Positions 34,689 to 43,552 of a stretch of 64,000 bases of DNA are shown piece after piece. Source of the stretch: Gracilimonas sp. (GTDB lineage: Bacteria > Bacteroidota > Rhodothermia > Balneolales > Balneolaceae); NCBI RefSeq assembly GCF_040218225.1, contig NZ_JAVJQO010000004.1, positions 248,001 through 312,000 of the forward strand. Reading direction: 5' to 3'. The notes beneath the pieces were generated by a model that was given only the letters and a program-made list of their open reading frames with translations, ran no database searches and was not told the origin of the DNA. The translations under genes and the position numbers were made by a program. Position 1 is the stretch's first letter; each line of letters begins with the position of its first letter.

Positions 34689-35432
34689 ATGGCAACATCC
34701 CTTACACCCATTGAATACATCCGAAGCATTCTGGCCATCGTGGTATTCTTTATCATGTTCGCCATTTCTACCCCGGTGATTACCATACTGCTGATTCTGT
34801 CTTTTGGAAAGTCCACCAACTTCATTGTTGAAAATTTCGGACCCTTCATCGCCTATCCGGTTCTGTGGACGCTCGGCATCAAGTTTAATGTAATTCAGCA
34901 TGGTGAGCCTGTAAATCCGCCTGTCATTTATACCATCAATCATAGTTCTACGCTGGACCTGGTAACCATGATTGCCCTGGGCTTGCCTCATATTCGGTTT
35001 GTCGCAAAGTGGGAGCTGCAGTACAATCCGCTGTTTTTTATTGTGGGAAGGTTAACGGGACAGGTTTTCATTCAGCGCCAAAAAAGTGAGAAAGCCATTA
35101 AAAGGCTCCAAAAGGCCTATGACCGGCTGAAAACGGATCACCTCTCAATTATGGTAGCACCGGAAGGTTCCCGTAAACATCCCGGAGTTATCGGCCCGTT
35201 CAAGAAAGGGGCTTTTCACATGGCCATCGACCTTGGCTTCCCCATCGTCCCCATCTACTTTGACGGGAATCAGGAGCTGAGCCTGGGAGGCTCTCTGTTG
35301 TCCAAAAGCGGAACGATTAATGCCCATATCCATCCACCGGTAGATACCTCAGACTGGAAACGGGAAACACTGGACGATCACATTGCTGAAGTAAGAGCGA
35401 TGTACCTGGAGTGGGCCGGTGTTGAGGAGTGA
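34689..35432 (+). CDS. plsC: 1-acyl-sn-glycerol-3-phosphate acyltransferase (PlsC family)
   Basis: Makes phosphatidic acid from lysophosphatidic acid at the inner membrane. 247 residues from the ATG at 34689 (MATSLTPIEYIRSIL). Two N-terminal membrane segments, then the catalytic NHSSTLD (H85, D90 of the HX4D motif) and the glycerol-phosphate-binding APEGSRKHPG near residue 155. A reading from 34617 adds 24 residues that overlap the divergent gene's leader region and is not favoured. It ends near a large palindromic repeat. Confidence 0.9.
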   Translation: MATSLTPIEYIRSILAIVVFFIMFAISTPVITILLILSFGKSTNFIVENFGPFIAYPVLWTLGIKFNVIQHGEPVNPPVIYTINHSSTLDLVTMIALGLPHIRFVAKWELQYNPLFFIVGRLTGQVFIQRQKSEKAIKRLQKAYDRLKTDHLSIMVAPEGSRKHPGVIGPFKKGAFHMAIDLGFPIVPIYFDGNQELSLGGSLLSKSGTINAHIHPPVDTSDWKRETLDDHIAEVRAMYLEWAGVEE

Positions 35433-35460
35433 TTGATGCTCCTTTTGTCTAAAATCAATC

Positions 35461-35610
35461 TGTCATCGCGAGGAGCTTGTCATGTATGAATGCGAAGAGT
35501 ATTTATAACGACGCGGCGATCTACATAATCACGCATCAATGTTTGTACAAAAGATTGCTTCGTCGAATACCTTTTAAGCCTCCCCAGCTATTTAGCCTCC
35601 TCGCAATGAC
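35461..35610. repeat. miniature palindromic repeat, family GTCATYGCGAGGAG
   Basis: Terminal inverted repeats GTCATCGCGAGGAG (35462-35475) and CTCCTCGCAATGAC (35597-35610) match at 13 of 14 positions. Internal part contains GATTGCTTCGTCGAA. A degenerate second copy lies at about 46110-46223. It fills the gap between the convergent plsC and egtD genes. Confidence 0.8.
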
Positions 35611-35633
35611 TAGCTTTAAAGTTGGTGAGTAGA

Positions 35634-36569
35634 CTACTTCGGTTCCAGATACTGAAGGCTGAACCAATTGTTTTCATCGGTCCATACTTTCTTTACCTCA
35701 AACCAGGGCGATACAATTTCTGAAAATTCATCCAGCGTGTATTTATGCGAGTTTTCGGTATGAATGCGTTCTCCTTCTTCAAAGGCAATAGTTGTACCAT
35801 TAATCGCCACTTCATGGGCTTCATTACAAATCAAATACATTTCAATGCGACCTTCCTCTTCATTCCAAACAGCCTCATGGTCAAACCTGGAAAGGGAAAA
35901 ATCAGACGCTAAAATCCGGTTTATATGACGCAGTATATTTTTGTTGAATGCAGCTGTTATGCCTTTGGAATCATTATAGGCATCCAGCAAAACCTGCCGG
36001 TCTTTTTTTAGATCAACACCAATCAGAAAAGCGCCAGTCTGACTTGCAATATCAGCAACTACGTTTAAAAACCGGTCTACCGTATCCCGCTCAAAATTCC
36101 CTACCGTTGAGCCGGGAAAAAACACTACTCTTCTTCCATCAGGCATCACTTCCAGAAGTTCGAAGGATCGGGTATAGTCTGCCTGCAGAGGCTCAATCTT
36201 AATTTCAGGAAATTCATTTTGTAACTCATTAGCCACGTTAAATAAATACTCTCCGGAAATATCGATGGGTACATAAGCCGATACGTTAGACAGGTTTTCC
36301 AACAGGATGCGGGTTTTATCACTGCTCCCACTCCCCGGCTCAATCAGTACTACTTTTTCTCCCAAATACTGTCCAATACTCTCTACGTTTTGTTTAAGAA
36401 TCTTACGCTCAGTCCTTGTTGGATAGTATTCTTCCAGTTGGGTTATTTCATCAAATAATTTTGATCCGCGCTCATCATAGAAGTATTTACTCGGTAATGA
36501 TTTTTGAGGATCGTTCAATCCGCCCAGCACTTCCTCAAGCATGGACTTCCGCTGTTCAACTTTAGTCAT
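35634..36569 (-). CDS. egtD: L-histidine N-alpha-methyltransferase, ergothioneine synthesis
   Basis: Makes hercynine (trimethylhistidine) from histidine with three SAM. 311 residues, usual for EgtD. SPSKYFYDERGSKLFDEIT-like opening (LPSKYFYDERGSKLFDEIT, about 24-42), YYPTRTE at about 48-54, the SAM-binding EPGSGSSDKT at about 77-86 and FFPGSTVGNFE near 150. It follows egtB in the same direction with a gap of about 78 nt, so both are probably one transcript in the order egtB-egtD. No egtA or egtC is seen. Confidence 0.93.
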   Translation of the reverse strand: MTKVEQRKSMLEEVLGGLNDPQKSLPSKYFYDERGSKLFDEITQLEEYYPTRTERKILKQNVESIGQYLGEKVVLIEPGSGSSDKTRILLENLSNVSAYVPIDISGEYLFNVANELQNEFPEIKIEPLQADYTRSFELLEVMPDGRRVVFFPGSTVGNFERDTVDRFLNVVADIASQTGAFLIGVDLKKDRQVLLDAYNDSKGITAAFNKNILRHINRILASDFSLSRFDHEAVWNEEEGRIEMYLICNEAHEVAINGTTIAFEEGERIHTENSHKYTLDEFSEIVSPWFEVKKVWTDENNWFSLQYLEPK

Positions 36570-36647
36570 TTATTTTTGTAGATATTTCTCAAGTGTAGTT
36601 CTCCAACAGATGTCTTAACCCAATCATTTATTACTGCTGGATTTCAA

Positions 36648-37940
36648 TTACCTGGCGAGTCTGATTCCGCTGAATTGCCAGCGTGCATCTGCATGGAAAA
36701 AGTTTCGGTAGGTTTTTCGGATGTGTGTTTGCGATGTGGCACAAGAGCCGCCCCTTAGCACATATTGATTTGCCATGAACTTTCCGTTGTATTCACCAAG
36801 CGCCCCGGGCAATGGTTTATAATTCGGGTAGGGAGCATAAGCACTCATCGTCCATTCCCAAACGTCTCCGTACATCTGCTTTAATTTCCCGGATGGTGAT
36901 TGCAGGGCAGCAGGATGGAAGTTCTCCTTTTCTACAAAATTACCTTCAACAGTAAGGTCTCCGCACGCATGTTCCCACTCTTGTTCGGTTGGCAACCGTA
37001 CGCCTTTCCATCGGGCAAACGCATCTGCTTCGTAGTAACTCACGTGGCTTACCGGTTCATTGGGGACAACTTCCCGGGCACCCGATAACGTGAATTGCAT
37101 CCATTTTCCTTCGCGCTGAAACCAATAGAGGGGAGCTGTCCATTCGTTATTTTTTACGGCCGACCATCCCTCATCCAGCCAAAGTGATGATCTCGAATAC
37201 CCATCATCGTTTATAAACTCCAGGTATTCTCCATTTGTGATAAGCCGGTCAGCCAATTCAAAATCCTGAACCAGGGTTCGGTGCCGGGGATGTTCATTAT
37301 CATAGGTGAACTCATTTCCGGTATTACCGATTTCAGTGATCTGCTCCTCGAAGGAAACCCAGTTGATTGGGCTGACTTCTGAAACAGGTGCATGCTCCAC
37401 TTCCCGATAGACTGGCAGCAGTGGATTTTGCCCCAGCATATATTTCAGGTCAGTGAGAATAAGCTCCTGATGCTGCTGCTCGTGATGAATGCCAATCTCT
37501 ACTACTTTAGCAGCTTCTTTCCATGTTTCTTCAGAAGCCGATTCAATAAACTTTGCCAACTCTTCATTCACATATTGGCGATACTCAAAAACCTCTTTCA
37601 CGGTTGGCCTGGACAGAACCCCCCGTTTTGCCCGCGTGAACGGAACCCCGGTTTGCAGGTAATAAGAGTTGAAGAAATATGCATATTGAGGGTGCAGGCT
37701 TTCAAAATCATCCTGAAACTTTTCCAGCACAAAAGTCTCAAAAAACCAGCTGGTATGCGCAAGGTGCCATTTGGTGGGACTCGCAAATTCAGACGCCTGA
37801 ATCACAAAATCTTCTGTCTCAAGTGGTTCACATAAATACAGGCTGAACGCCCGAACCGTTTTAAAGTGCTGCAGAAGATGGTCTTTGGAAAGGCGGGAAG
37901 AAATACTCTCTGTCATGGTTTTTTGAGTAGTTAGGCTCAT
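36648..37940 (-). CDS. egtB: EgtB-type sulfoxide synthase (hercynine oxygenase)
   Basis: Iron enzyme that joins hercynine with a cysteine or gamma-glutamylcysteine sulfur. 430 residues from the ATG at 37940 (MSLTTQKTMTES); another ATG lies at 37916. The DinB-like N-terminal half holds the iron histidines: HTSWFFETF (H62) and HHEQQHQE (H153 and H157). The C-terminal half is a formylglycine-enzyme-like domain (WEWTMSAYAPYPNY, RGGSCATSQTHIRKTYRNFF). Because no egtA or egtC is nearby, use of cysteine directly is possible, as in some bacterial EgtB; this is inference. Pairs with egtD downstream. Confidence 0.92.
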   Translation of the reverse strand: MSLTTQKTMTESISSRLSKDHLLQHFKTVRAFSLYLCEPLETEDFVIQASEFASPTKWHLAHTSWFFETFVLEKFQDDFESLHPQYAYFFNSYYLQTGVPFTRAKRGVLSRPTVKEVFEYRQYVNEELAKFIESASEETWKEAAKVVEIGIHHEQQHQELILTDLKYMLGQNPLLPVYREVEHAPVSEVSPINWVSFEEQITEIGNTGNEFTYDNEHPRHRTLVQDFELADRLITNGEYLEFINDDGYSRSSLWLDEGWSAVKNNEWTAPLYWFQREGKWMQFTLSGAREVVPNEPVSHVSYYEADAFARWKGVRLPTEQEWEHACGDLTVEGNFVEKENFHPAALQSPSGKLKQMYGDVWEWTMSAYAPYPNYKPLPGALGEYNGKFMANQYVLRGGSCATSQTHIRKTYRNFFHADARWQFSGIRLAR

Positions 37941-38010
37941 CGTAAATAATAATTCTGTTTTGTTCTGCAGAAAGTAGCGAATGAAACCGAAACCCAAAAT
38001 TTAGTTTTGG

Positions 38011-38262
38011 TTACTTATCGCGGTAGAAATAAATCTTCTTATTGTCTGCGTCCCTTCGGCTTTTCACTTTAAAATCGTTCTTCTTGCCAAACTGGTACAC
38101 TGCGGTTCGCATCGAATTGATGTTTTTCTCGTTCGTATAACTGACTTCAACAGCCTGTCCGCCGGGCTTCAGCTTTTCAATGGCATCCAGCAGAGGCTTG
38201 AATTTTGACGTTCTTTTCTTGGAAGATTTTACGTTGGAACGCTTTACAAACTTAATATCCAT
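38011..38262 (-). CDS. small basic protein of unknown function
   Basis: 83 residues from the ATG at 38262 (MDIKFVKRSNVKSSKKRTSK); a TTG two codons upstream is less likely. Strongly basic at both ends, with a middle that reads like a small alpha-beta unit (LLDAIEKLKPGGQAVEVSY, MRTAVYQFGKKNDFKVKSRR) and an aromatic end KKIYFYRDK. It may bind nucleic acid, but this is only from charge. Located just upstream of egtB on the same strand (71-nt gap), possibly co-transcribed. Confidence 0.65.
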   Translation of the reverse strand: MDIKFVKRSNVKSSKKRTSKFKPLLDAIEKLKPGGQAVEVSYTNEKNINSMRTAVYQFGKKNDFKVKSRRDADNKKIYFYRDK

Positions 38263-38462
38263 GAGCAATAATTTTATTAAGAATATTTCTAATAATAATT
38301 ATAATGATTTATTCTGATAGATAGAATTGCGCTTACATCCCTGTATAAATAGACTCATTTGTATTTGCTGTAATTTTAGAATTCACTTTTTTCTGCTCTA
38401 ATAAAATCAAAATACAGCAGGCTTATTATCTTGAGGTTTAGTAATCTGAGATAAGCTAAAAC

Positions 38463-38493
38463 AAAAAAAGCCTCTCATAATTGAGAAGCTTTT
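38463..38493 (-). terminator. terminator after tRNA-Val
   Basis: On the minus strand AAAAGC.TCTCA pairs with TGAGA.GCTTTT around the four-base loop ATTA (one mismatch), followed by seven T. It begins a few bases after the tRNA 3' end. Confidence 0.85.
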
Positions 38494-38500
38494 AATGGTG

Positions 38501-38575
38501 TGGGCGATGAGGGACTCGAACCCCCGACCCCCTCGGTGTAAACGAGGTGCTCTGAACCAACTGAGCTAATCGCCC
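38501..38575 (-). tRNA. tRNA-Val (anticodon TAC)
   Basis: On the minus strand the acceptor 5' strand is GGGCGAT and its partner ATCGCCC ends at 38502, with discriminator A. The D arm is GCTCAGTTGGTTCAGAGC, the anticodon arm CCTCG-TTTACAC-CGAGG gives anticodon TAC (valine, GUA codon), and the T arm holds GGTTCGAGTCC. The 3' CCA is not encoded (the next bases read CAC). A terminator follows directly. No integrase lies beside it. Confidence 0.96.
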
Positions 38576-38688
38576 GACTTGTTCGAAGGGCGACAAATAT
38601 AAGAACATTTCAAACTCTGACAAAGTAAATATTCACCATTTAAACTATTTTTTGTTTTAAAAAAAACCTCACTCAAAAATTACCTGAA

Positions 38689-39492
38689 TCAGTTGTAGTC
38701 TTTACCAACAACCTTGTATAACTCTAAATTTATTCCACTCCAATCAATAGGGCCAGTTCCAGCTGTATAGATGTAGACATACCTCCCCTTATTTTGCACA
38801 ACTAATTTCCAGGTAAATGTTTCGTCTCCAAAATTTGTAAAAACAAACTCTTCTGATGGATTATTTTCATCTAAGTCGCTAAATATTTTTGCTGCAAAAA
38901 GAGCTTTATAGGCAACTCCATTTTGAATCTTCTCAGCACCTTTTGCTGTGATTTCTAAAAAAGTACCTGCTTGTAGTTCTTCGCTCATCCGAAAAATTAA
39001 ATACGCTATTCTCTCCGTATCGCTTTCAAAATCTACGTTCAAAGGAAACTTTGCTCCGCTTTCGTAATCATCATCATATCGCCCCAGGAGCAACTCTTCA
39101 TCTGTAACTCTATAAACAACAATCATACTATCTACAGTTACAATCTCTTTTAAATCAATATCCAGTGACTGATTGGCATCTATTACTTCAAGTGATCCAT
39201 TCGAATATTCCACATATCCATCTTTAGTCGCACTTAAAATGTACTCCGCACCTGGGATGTTGGATATAGAGTAAAAACCCTCAGCATTCGTTTCCGCTTG
39301 TTTTTGTTGATCCTCAAGAACCAAATTGATCATAACTCCATCAACAGGATTTCCTTTGGAGAGTACTCTTCCAGATAATGAATATTCCCCGCTATTAATA
39401 TCAATTGAGTTTTCCGAACCTGTAGATGTTTTACAGGAAACCATAATTATCAATAAAAAGACGAGTAGACCAAAGATTTTTAAAATTTTCAT
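38689..39492 (-). CDS. lipoprotein with carboxypeptidase-regulatory-like domain
   Basis: 267 residues from the ATG at 39492 (MKILKIFGLLVFLLIIMVSC, lipobox cysteine 20); an ATG at 39519 lengthens the leader only. Residues about 37-115 form a carboxypeptidase-regulatory-like beta-sandwich (YSLSGRVLSKGNPVDGVMIN, TNAEGFYSISNIPGAEY, ATKDGYVEYS). The C-terminal part is rich in aromatic and acidic residues and has no motif I recognise. Probably outer-membrane anchored. No functional partner in the neighbourhood. Confidence 0.72.
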   Translation of the reverse strand: MKILKIFGLLVFLLIIMVSCKTSTGSENSIDINSGEYSLSGRVLSKGNPVDGVMINLVLEDQQKQAETNAEGFYSISNIPGAEYILSATKDGYVEYSNGSLEVIDANQSLDIDLKEIVTVDSMIVVYRVTDEELLLGRYDDDYESGAKFPLNVDFESDTERIAYLIFRMSEELQAGTFLEITAKGAEKIQNGVAYKALFAAKIFSDLDENNPSEEFVFTNFGDETFTWKLVVQNKGRYVYIYTAGTGPIDWSGINLELYKVVGKDYN

Positions 39493-39580
39493 CAAGCTTT
39501 TCTTTGCAATATACATCAACCAGATATATTAGACAGCCATAAATATTGATTGAAAACTATTTATGACTTCTTGATTTATT

Positions 39581-39597
39581 AGTTAACACTGTTAACT
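39581..39597. promoter_or_regulatory. perfect 17-nt palindrome upstream of fadI, candidate operator
   Basis: AGTTAACA-C-TGTTAACT is an exact 8-1-8 palindrome, ending 26 nt before the fadI ATG. Its size and symmetry fit a dimeric TetR- or GntR-type repressor site of the kind that controls fatty-acid degradation. The regulator is not in the window. Confidence 0.55.
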
Positions 39598-39623
39598 TAC
39601 AGGCTCAATCTTAAGTTCTTTTT

Positions 39624-40931
39624 ATGGAAAAAAACGCTGAACATACGCCGGTCGCCGTTCTTGTTGATGGCTGCCGAATCCCCTTTCAACGCTCTGGAAC
39701 CAACTATAACGACCTGATGGCTTACGACCTTGGCCGCATGGCTATCGAAGGGCTGCTCGCACGAAATGCAGTAGATCTCGCTGCCATCGACCGGGTGATT
39801 ATGGGCACCGTAATTCAGGAAGTGAAGACGAGTAACGTTGCCAGGGAAAGTGCACTTGGTGCAGGCATCCCGAATTCGGTTCCTGCTTTCACTACTACCA
39901 TGGCGTGCATCTCTTCCAATCAGGCTATTACCAGCGGTGTCGATTTGATTCGATCGGGTCAGGCTAAAATTATTCTGGCAGCTGGCACGGAAACTATGTC
40001 CGACATTCCGGTTCGGTTCAAAAAGAAATTTCGACAAAAAGTGCTGGAAGCCAGAAAGTATAAATCCCCCCTCGACTTCCTGAAGTTCTTCAAAGGTCTG
40101 GGCTTCAAAGATTTTCTGCCTGAACTTCCGGCCATCGCTGAGTTTTCGACCGGAGAAGTAATGGGTGAAAGTGCCGACCGCATGGCTGCCCGTTTTGGAG
40201 TGAGCCGTGAAGATCAGGATGAATATGCCTTGCGTTCTCACCAGCTCGCAGCCAAGGCAACCAATGAAGGCTTGCTGGATGAAGAGCTGATCCCAGCCAA
40301 AATCCCACCAAAATTTACTGTTGTAAAACATGACAATGGCTTTCGGGATGATACTTCGATGGAAAAGCTCAGCAAACTCCGTCCTGCTTTTATCAAGCCA
40401 CACGGGACGGTTACTGCAGGAAATTCTTCGTTTTTAACGGATGGTGCTTCTGCCAGCTTCATCATGGAAGAACAGACAGCGCTGGACTTAGGCCTCAAAC
40501 CTAAGGCGTACATCCGAGAATATAATTTCGTTTCTCAGGATCCCGGGGAAGAGCTTCTGCTGGGACCGGCTTATGCCATCCCGAAAGTACTGGATGTGAT
40601 GAATCTTGAACTTGGAGATATGGACGTAATCGAACTTCACGAGGCATTTGCCGGACAGGTTCTATCCGTCCTCACTGCGCTGAATTCCGACAAGTTTGCA
40701 AAAGACTCGTTAAACCGGGATCAGAAAGTCGGCGAAATCCCTATGGACAAACTGAATACGCTGGGCGGCTCCCTTTCTTTAGGGCATCCATTTGGAGCTA
40801 CCGGAGTCCGGCTTGTGACTACAGCAGCCAACCGGCTGATCCGTGAAGACGGAACTTTTGCGCTGGTCTCGGCATGTGCCGCCGGCGGACAGGGACATGC
40901 CGTGGTGCTGGAGAGGTACCCTGACAAATAG
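39624..40931 (+). CDS. fadI: acetyl-CoA acyltransferase (3-ketoacyl-CoA thiolase)
   Basis: Last step of beta-oxidation, cleaving 3-ketoacyl-CoA to acetyl-CoA. 435 residues, close to the usual FadI length. The nucleophile is C95 in TTMACISSNQ; the second half has GGSLSLGHPFGATG with the histidine, and SACAAGGQG holds the second cysteine. The insertion around residues 135-170 (KKFRQKVLEARKYKSPLDF) is typical of FadI-type rather than short PhaA-type thiolases. Followed by fadJ after 198 nt containing two repeats. A palindromic operator candidate sits just upstream. Confidence 0.93.
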   Translation: MEKNAEHTPVAVLVDGCRIPFQRSGTNYNDLMAYDLGRMAIEGLLARNAVDLAAIDRVIMGTVIQEVKTSNVARESALGAGIPNSVPAFTTTMACISSNQAITSGVDLIRSGQAKIILAAGTETMSDIPVRFKKKFRQKVLEARKYKSPLDFLKFFKGLGFKDFLPELPAIAEFSTGEVMGESADRMAARFGVSREDQDEYALRSHQLAAKATNEGLLDEELIPAKIPPKFTVVKHDNGFRDDTSMEKLSKLRPAFIKPHGTVTAGNSSFLTDGASASFIMEEQTALDLGLKPKAYIREYNFVSQDPGEELLLGPAYAIPKVLDVMNLELGDMDVIELHEAFAGQVLSVLTALNSDKFAKDSLNRDQKVGEIPMDKLNTLGGSLSLGHPFGATGVRLVTTAANRLIREDGTFALVSACAAGGQGHAVVLERYPDK

Positions 40932-40933
40932 CA

Positions 40934-40957
40934 GTCATTCCTGCGAAAGCAGGAATC
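40934..40957. repeat. short palindromic repeat (GTCATTCCTGCG type)
   Basis: Perfect 8-bp hairpin ATTCCTGC-GAAA-GCAGGAAT preceded by GTC. The same core occurs at 46279-46300 and a variant at 2900-2921. Lies directly after the fadI stop. Confidence 0.7.
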
Positions 40958-41031
40958 TCCAGAATTAATTCGATGCCCATAATAATTGTTGAGAACTTTA
41001 ATTAAACACTAAAGCTTAAATCCATCATTTC

Positions 41032-41080
41032 CGACCTCTTTTGTTTTCTCCTTGGTAAGGAGGAGGACTCGTTGGTAAGC
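41032..41080. repeat. repeat copy 1 of a 22-nt block plus hairpin, upstream of fadJ
   Basis: The 22 bases at 41032-41053 (beginning CGACCTCTTTTGTTTTC) are identical to 46787-46808. In both copies CTCCTT then pairs with AAGGAG over a short loop and a GAC-G-G-TG-like tail follows. It lies about 75 nt before the fadJ start codon. Confidence 0.7.
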
Positions 41081-41129
41081 AATTTTACAGTAAATCGAAT
41101 AAGGAAGAAACCCTTTATAACCTGACACC

Positions 41130-43247
41130 ATGAGCTACCTACAAATCACACAAAAAGATTCTGTTGCCATCATCACGCTGGATTTACCTGGTGAGAAAGT
41201 GAATAAACTAAATGAATCAATGATGGAGGAGTTCTCGGAATTCCTCGATGAGCTCGAAAATAATAATGAGCTCAAAGGAGCCGTGCTCATTTCCGGGAAG
41301 AAAGATAATTTTATTGCTGGCGCGGATATCGACATGTTTCAGGCTCGTGATACAGCCAAAGAGATAGAGCAGCTCAGTAAAGATGGCCATAAAATCCTGA
41401 ACCGTATCGCTGATTTTTCCAAGCCTATCGCCGTAGCCGTTCATGGCAGTTGTATGGGCGGCGGACTGGAACTCTCTCTCGCCTGTCATTATCGTGTTTG
41501 TTCGGATAGCTCCAAAACCGTTTTTGCTCTTCCTGAAGTTAAGCTGGGCATTTTGCCCGGAACCGGGGGAACTCAGCGGCTACCACGCTTAATCGGCATT
41601 CAAAATGCCCTTCCCTATATGCTGACCGGGAAAAATATATATACACGCCAGGCTAAACGGATGGGTTTGGTGGATGAAGTCACTCATAAAGACGCCATTG
41701 AAAAAGCTGCGATTAAGGGCGTGCATAAAATATCGGAAGGGAAGTTTGACCGAAAAGATAAAAGGCCGTTTCTGCATAAACTTCTGGAGGGAAATCCGCT
41801 GGGTCGAAAAGTCATCTTTTCCCAGGCCCGTAAGAAAACAGCAGGCCAAACCAAGGGGAACTACCCGGCTCCTCCTAAAATCATCGATGCCGTTGAGTAT
41901 GGATACAAGCATGGCCTCGAAAAAGGACTGGAAAATGAAACCGTTCTTTTTGGGGAACTGGGCGCTACACAGGAATCCCGAAATCTGGTCAATCTGTTTT
42001 TTGGGATGACCGCCTCCAAAAAAGTCCCCAACTCTGATTTGGTAAGAGAAGTGAAAAGAATCGGTGTTCTGGGTGCCGGACTTATGGGTTCAGGGATTGC
42101 CGAAGTCAGTATTGATAAAGGTGATTACCGGGTCCTGCTCAAAGACCAGACCATTGAAAATGCCGCCGAAGGAGAAAAAGAGATTTGGAAATCTTTGGAT
42201 GAAAAAGCCCGGAAGAGAATTATCACTGAGTTTGAAAGGGATAAGACGGCCAGTCGTGTCACCGGTGTGGATTCCTACGATGGATTCAGCTCCGTTGATT
42301 TAGTGATTGAGGCGGTATTTGAAGATCTGGAACTCAAACAAAACATCGTCCAGCAAGTCGAGTCGAATACCCCCGATCATACTATTTTTGCGTCCAACAC
42401 TTCTTCACTACCGATTTCAAAAATTGCGGAGGGTGCACAACGGCCGGAGAATATCATTGGGATGCATTACTTCTCACCGGTTCAAAAAATGCCGCTGTTG
42501 GAAATTATAACCACTAATCAAACCGCTGACTGGGTTACTCAAACCGCTTATCAGGTTGGGGTGAATCAGGGCAAGAATGTGATTGTCGTCAATGACGGGC
42601 CTGGTTTTTATACTACTCGGATTTTAGCTCCTTATATGAATGAAGCGTTAGTATTGCTGGAAGAAGGCGCATCCATTGAATTCCTCGACAAAATCATGAA
42701 AGACTTTGGCTACCCTGTGGGACCTATGGCTCTTTTTGATGAAGTAGGCATTGACGTGGGAGCTCACGTTGCTGAAACGATGGCCTCTATGTTTGCTGAA
42801 CGTGGAGTGGAATCCACCAACAAAGCAGATGAGCTCTTGGAAGCCGGTTTCCGCGGACGAAAAAATAAACGCGGGATGTACAAATACAACGCCGGCAAAA
42901 AGAAAGAAGTAAACACCGAGATTTATAAGTACTTCGGAGGTTCAAACCGAACCAATCCTGACAAGGAAACGGCCCAGCGGCGTATGGCCCTTACCATGAT
43001 CAATGAAGCAGCCTGGTGTCTGGAGGAAAACATCCTGAAATCTCCGGGCGACGGAGATCTCGGAGCCATCCTCGGACTCGGCTTCCCGCCTTTCCTGGGG
43101 GGCCCTTTCCAGTATATCGACCAAAAAGGAATACAAAACGTGGTAGACCAGCTAAATGAATTCACCGAAAAATTCGGCCCGCGTTTTAAACCTGCTAAGA
43201 TATTAGTGGATTATGCCAAAGAAGGGAAGACGTTTTATGGGGATTAA
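41130..43247 (+). CDS. fadJ: fatty-acid oxidation multifunctional enzyme (enoyl-CoA hydratase / 3-hydroxyacyl-CoA dehydrogenase)
   Basis: 705 residues, close to FadJ. The crotonase half (1-190) has FIAGADIDMF at about 63-72, GGGLELSLACHYR with the first catalytic glutamate and ALPEVKLGILPGTGGTQRLP with the second. The NAD-binding half begins RIGVLGAGLMGSGIAEV near residue 311, followed by SNTSSLPISKIA and GMHYFSPVQKMPLLEII. The C-terminal domain ends with GFPPFLGGPFQYID. The protein carries out hydration and NAD-dependent oxidation of acyl-CoA; with fadI upstream it completes a beta-oxidation cycle apart from the acyl-CoA dehydrogenase, which is not here. Confidence 0.95.
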   Translation: MSYLQITQKDSVAIITLDLPGEKVNKLNESMMEEFSEFLDELENNNELKGAVLISGKKDNFIAGADIDMFQARDTAKEIEQLSKDGHKILNRIADFSKPIAVAVHGSCMGGGLELSLACHYRVCSDSSKTVFALPEVKLGILPGTGGTQRLPRLIGIQNALPYMLTGKNIYTRQAKRMGLVDEVTHKDAIEKAAIKGVHKISEGKFDRKDKRPFLHKLLEGNPLGRKVIFSQARKKTAGQTKGNYPAPPKIIDAVEYGYKHGLEKGLENETVLFGELGATQESRNLVNLFFGMTASKKVPNSDLVREVKRIGVLGAGLMGSGIAEVSIDKGDYRVLLKDQTIENAAEGEKEIWKSLDEKARKRIITEFERDKTASRVTGVDSYDGFSSVDLVIEAVFEDLELKQNIVQQVESNTPDHTIFASNTSSLPISKIAEGAQRPENIIGMHYFSPVQKMPLLEIITTNQTADWVTQTAYQVGVNQGKNVIVVNDGPGFYTTRILAPYMNEALVLLEEGASIEFLDKIMKDFGYPVGPMALFDEVGIDVGAHVAETMASMFAERGVESTNKADELLEAGFRGRKNKRGMYKYNAGKKKEVNTEIYKYFGGSNRTNPDKETAQRRMALTMINEAAWCLEENILKSPGDGDLGAILGLGFPPFLGGPFQYIDQKGIQNVVDQLNEFTEKFGPRFKPAKILVDYAKEGKTFYGD

Positions 43248-43407
43248 GAATTGATCATATCTGGCATTGGATTGCCCCAACTTGATAATCCCCCTCTTTT
43301 TCGGTAGCCTTTCGTGAGCTATTGAACGATATCCGCTTTCAATTAGGTTAAGTTGTTTCATAAGACTAAACCTAACTACCAATTATTAATCTCCGAAACC
43401 GGAGAAC

Positions 43408-43542
43408 ATGAAGTCATCGAAATTCGCAATTTGGGAGTACTTCAACACAAGCAGATTATTTTTCCTGCTGCTAAGCCTTTCAATGTGTGCCGTCCTGACA
43501 AACGCTTATTCATGTAAAAGCGAGTCAATTTTAACTTATTAA
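43408..43542 (+). CDS. small ORF with hydrophobic leader upstream of the BCCT gene
   Basis: 44 codons from the ATG at 43408 to TAA at 43540-43542, with GGAG four bases upstream of the ATG. The product is MKSSKFAIWEYFNTSRLFFL followed by LLSLSMCAVLTNAYSCKSES and a short tail. One membrane or signal segment is clear and the end is hydrophilic; a lipoprotein-like or single-span peptide is possible. The stop lies 10 nt before the BCCT start, so translation coupling is plausible. No homolog recognised. It occupies most of the otherwise empty 305-base gap. Confidence 0.4.
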   Translation: MKSSKFAIWEYFNTSRLFFLLLSLSMCAVLTNAYSCKSESILTY

Positions 43543-43552
43543 AAATTACATC

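Noticed and set aside
38501-38575. tRNA-Val as an integration site for a genomic island
   Set aside because: No integrase, no repeated tRNA 3' end and only ordinary genes on both sides.
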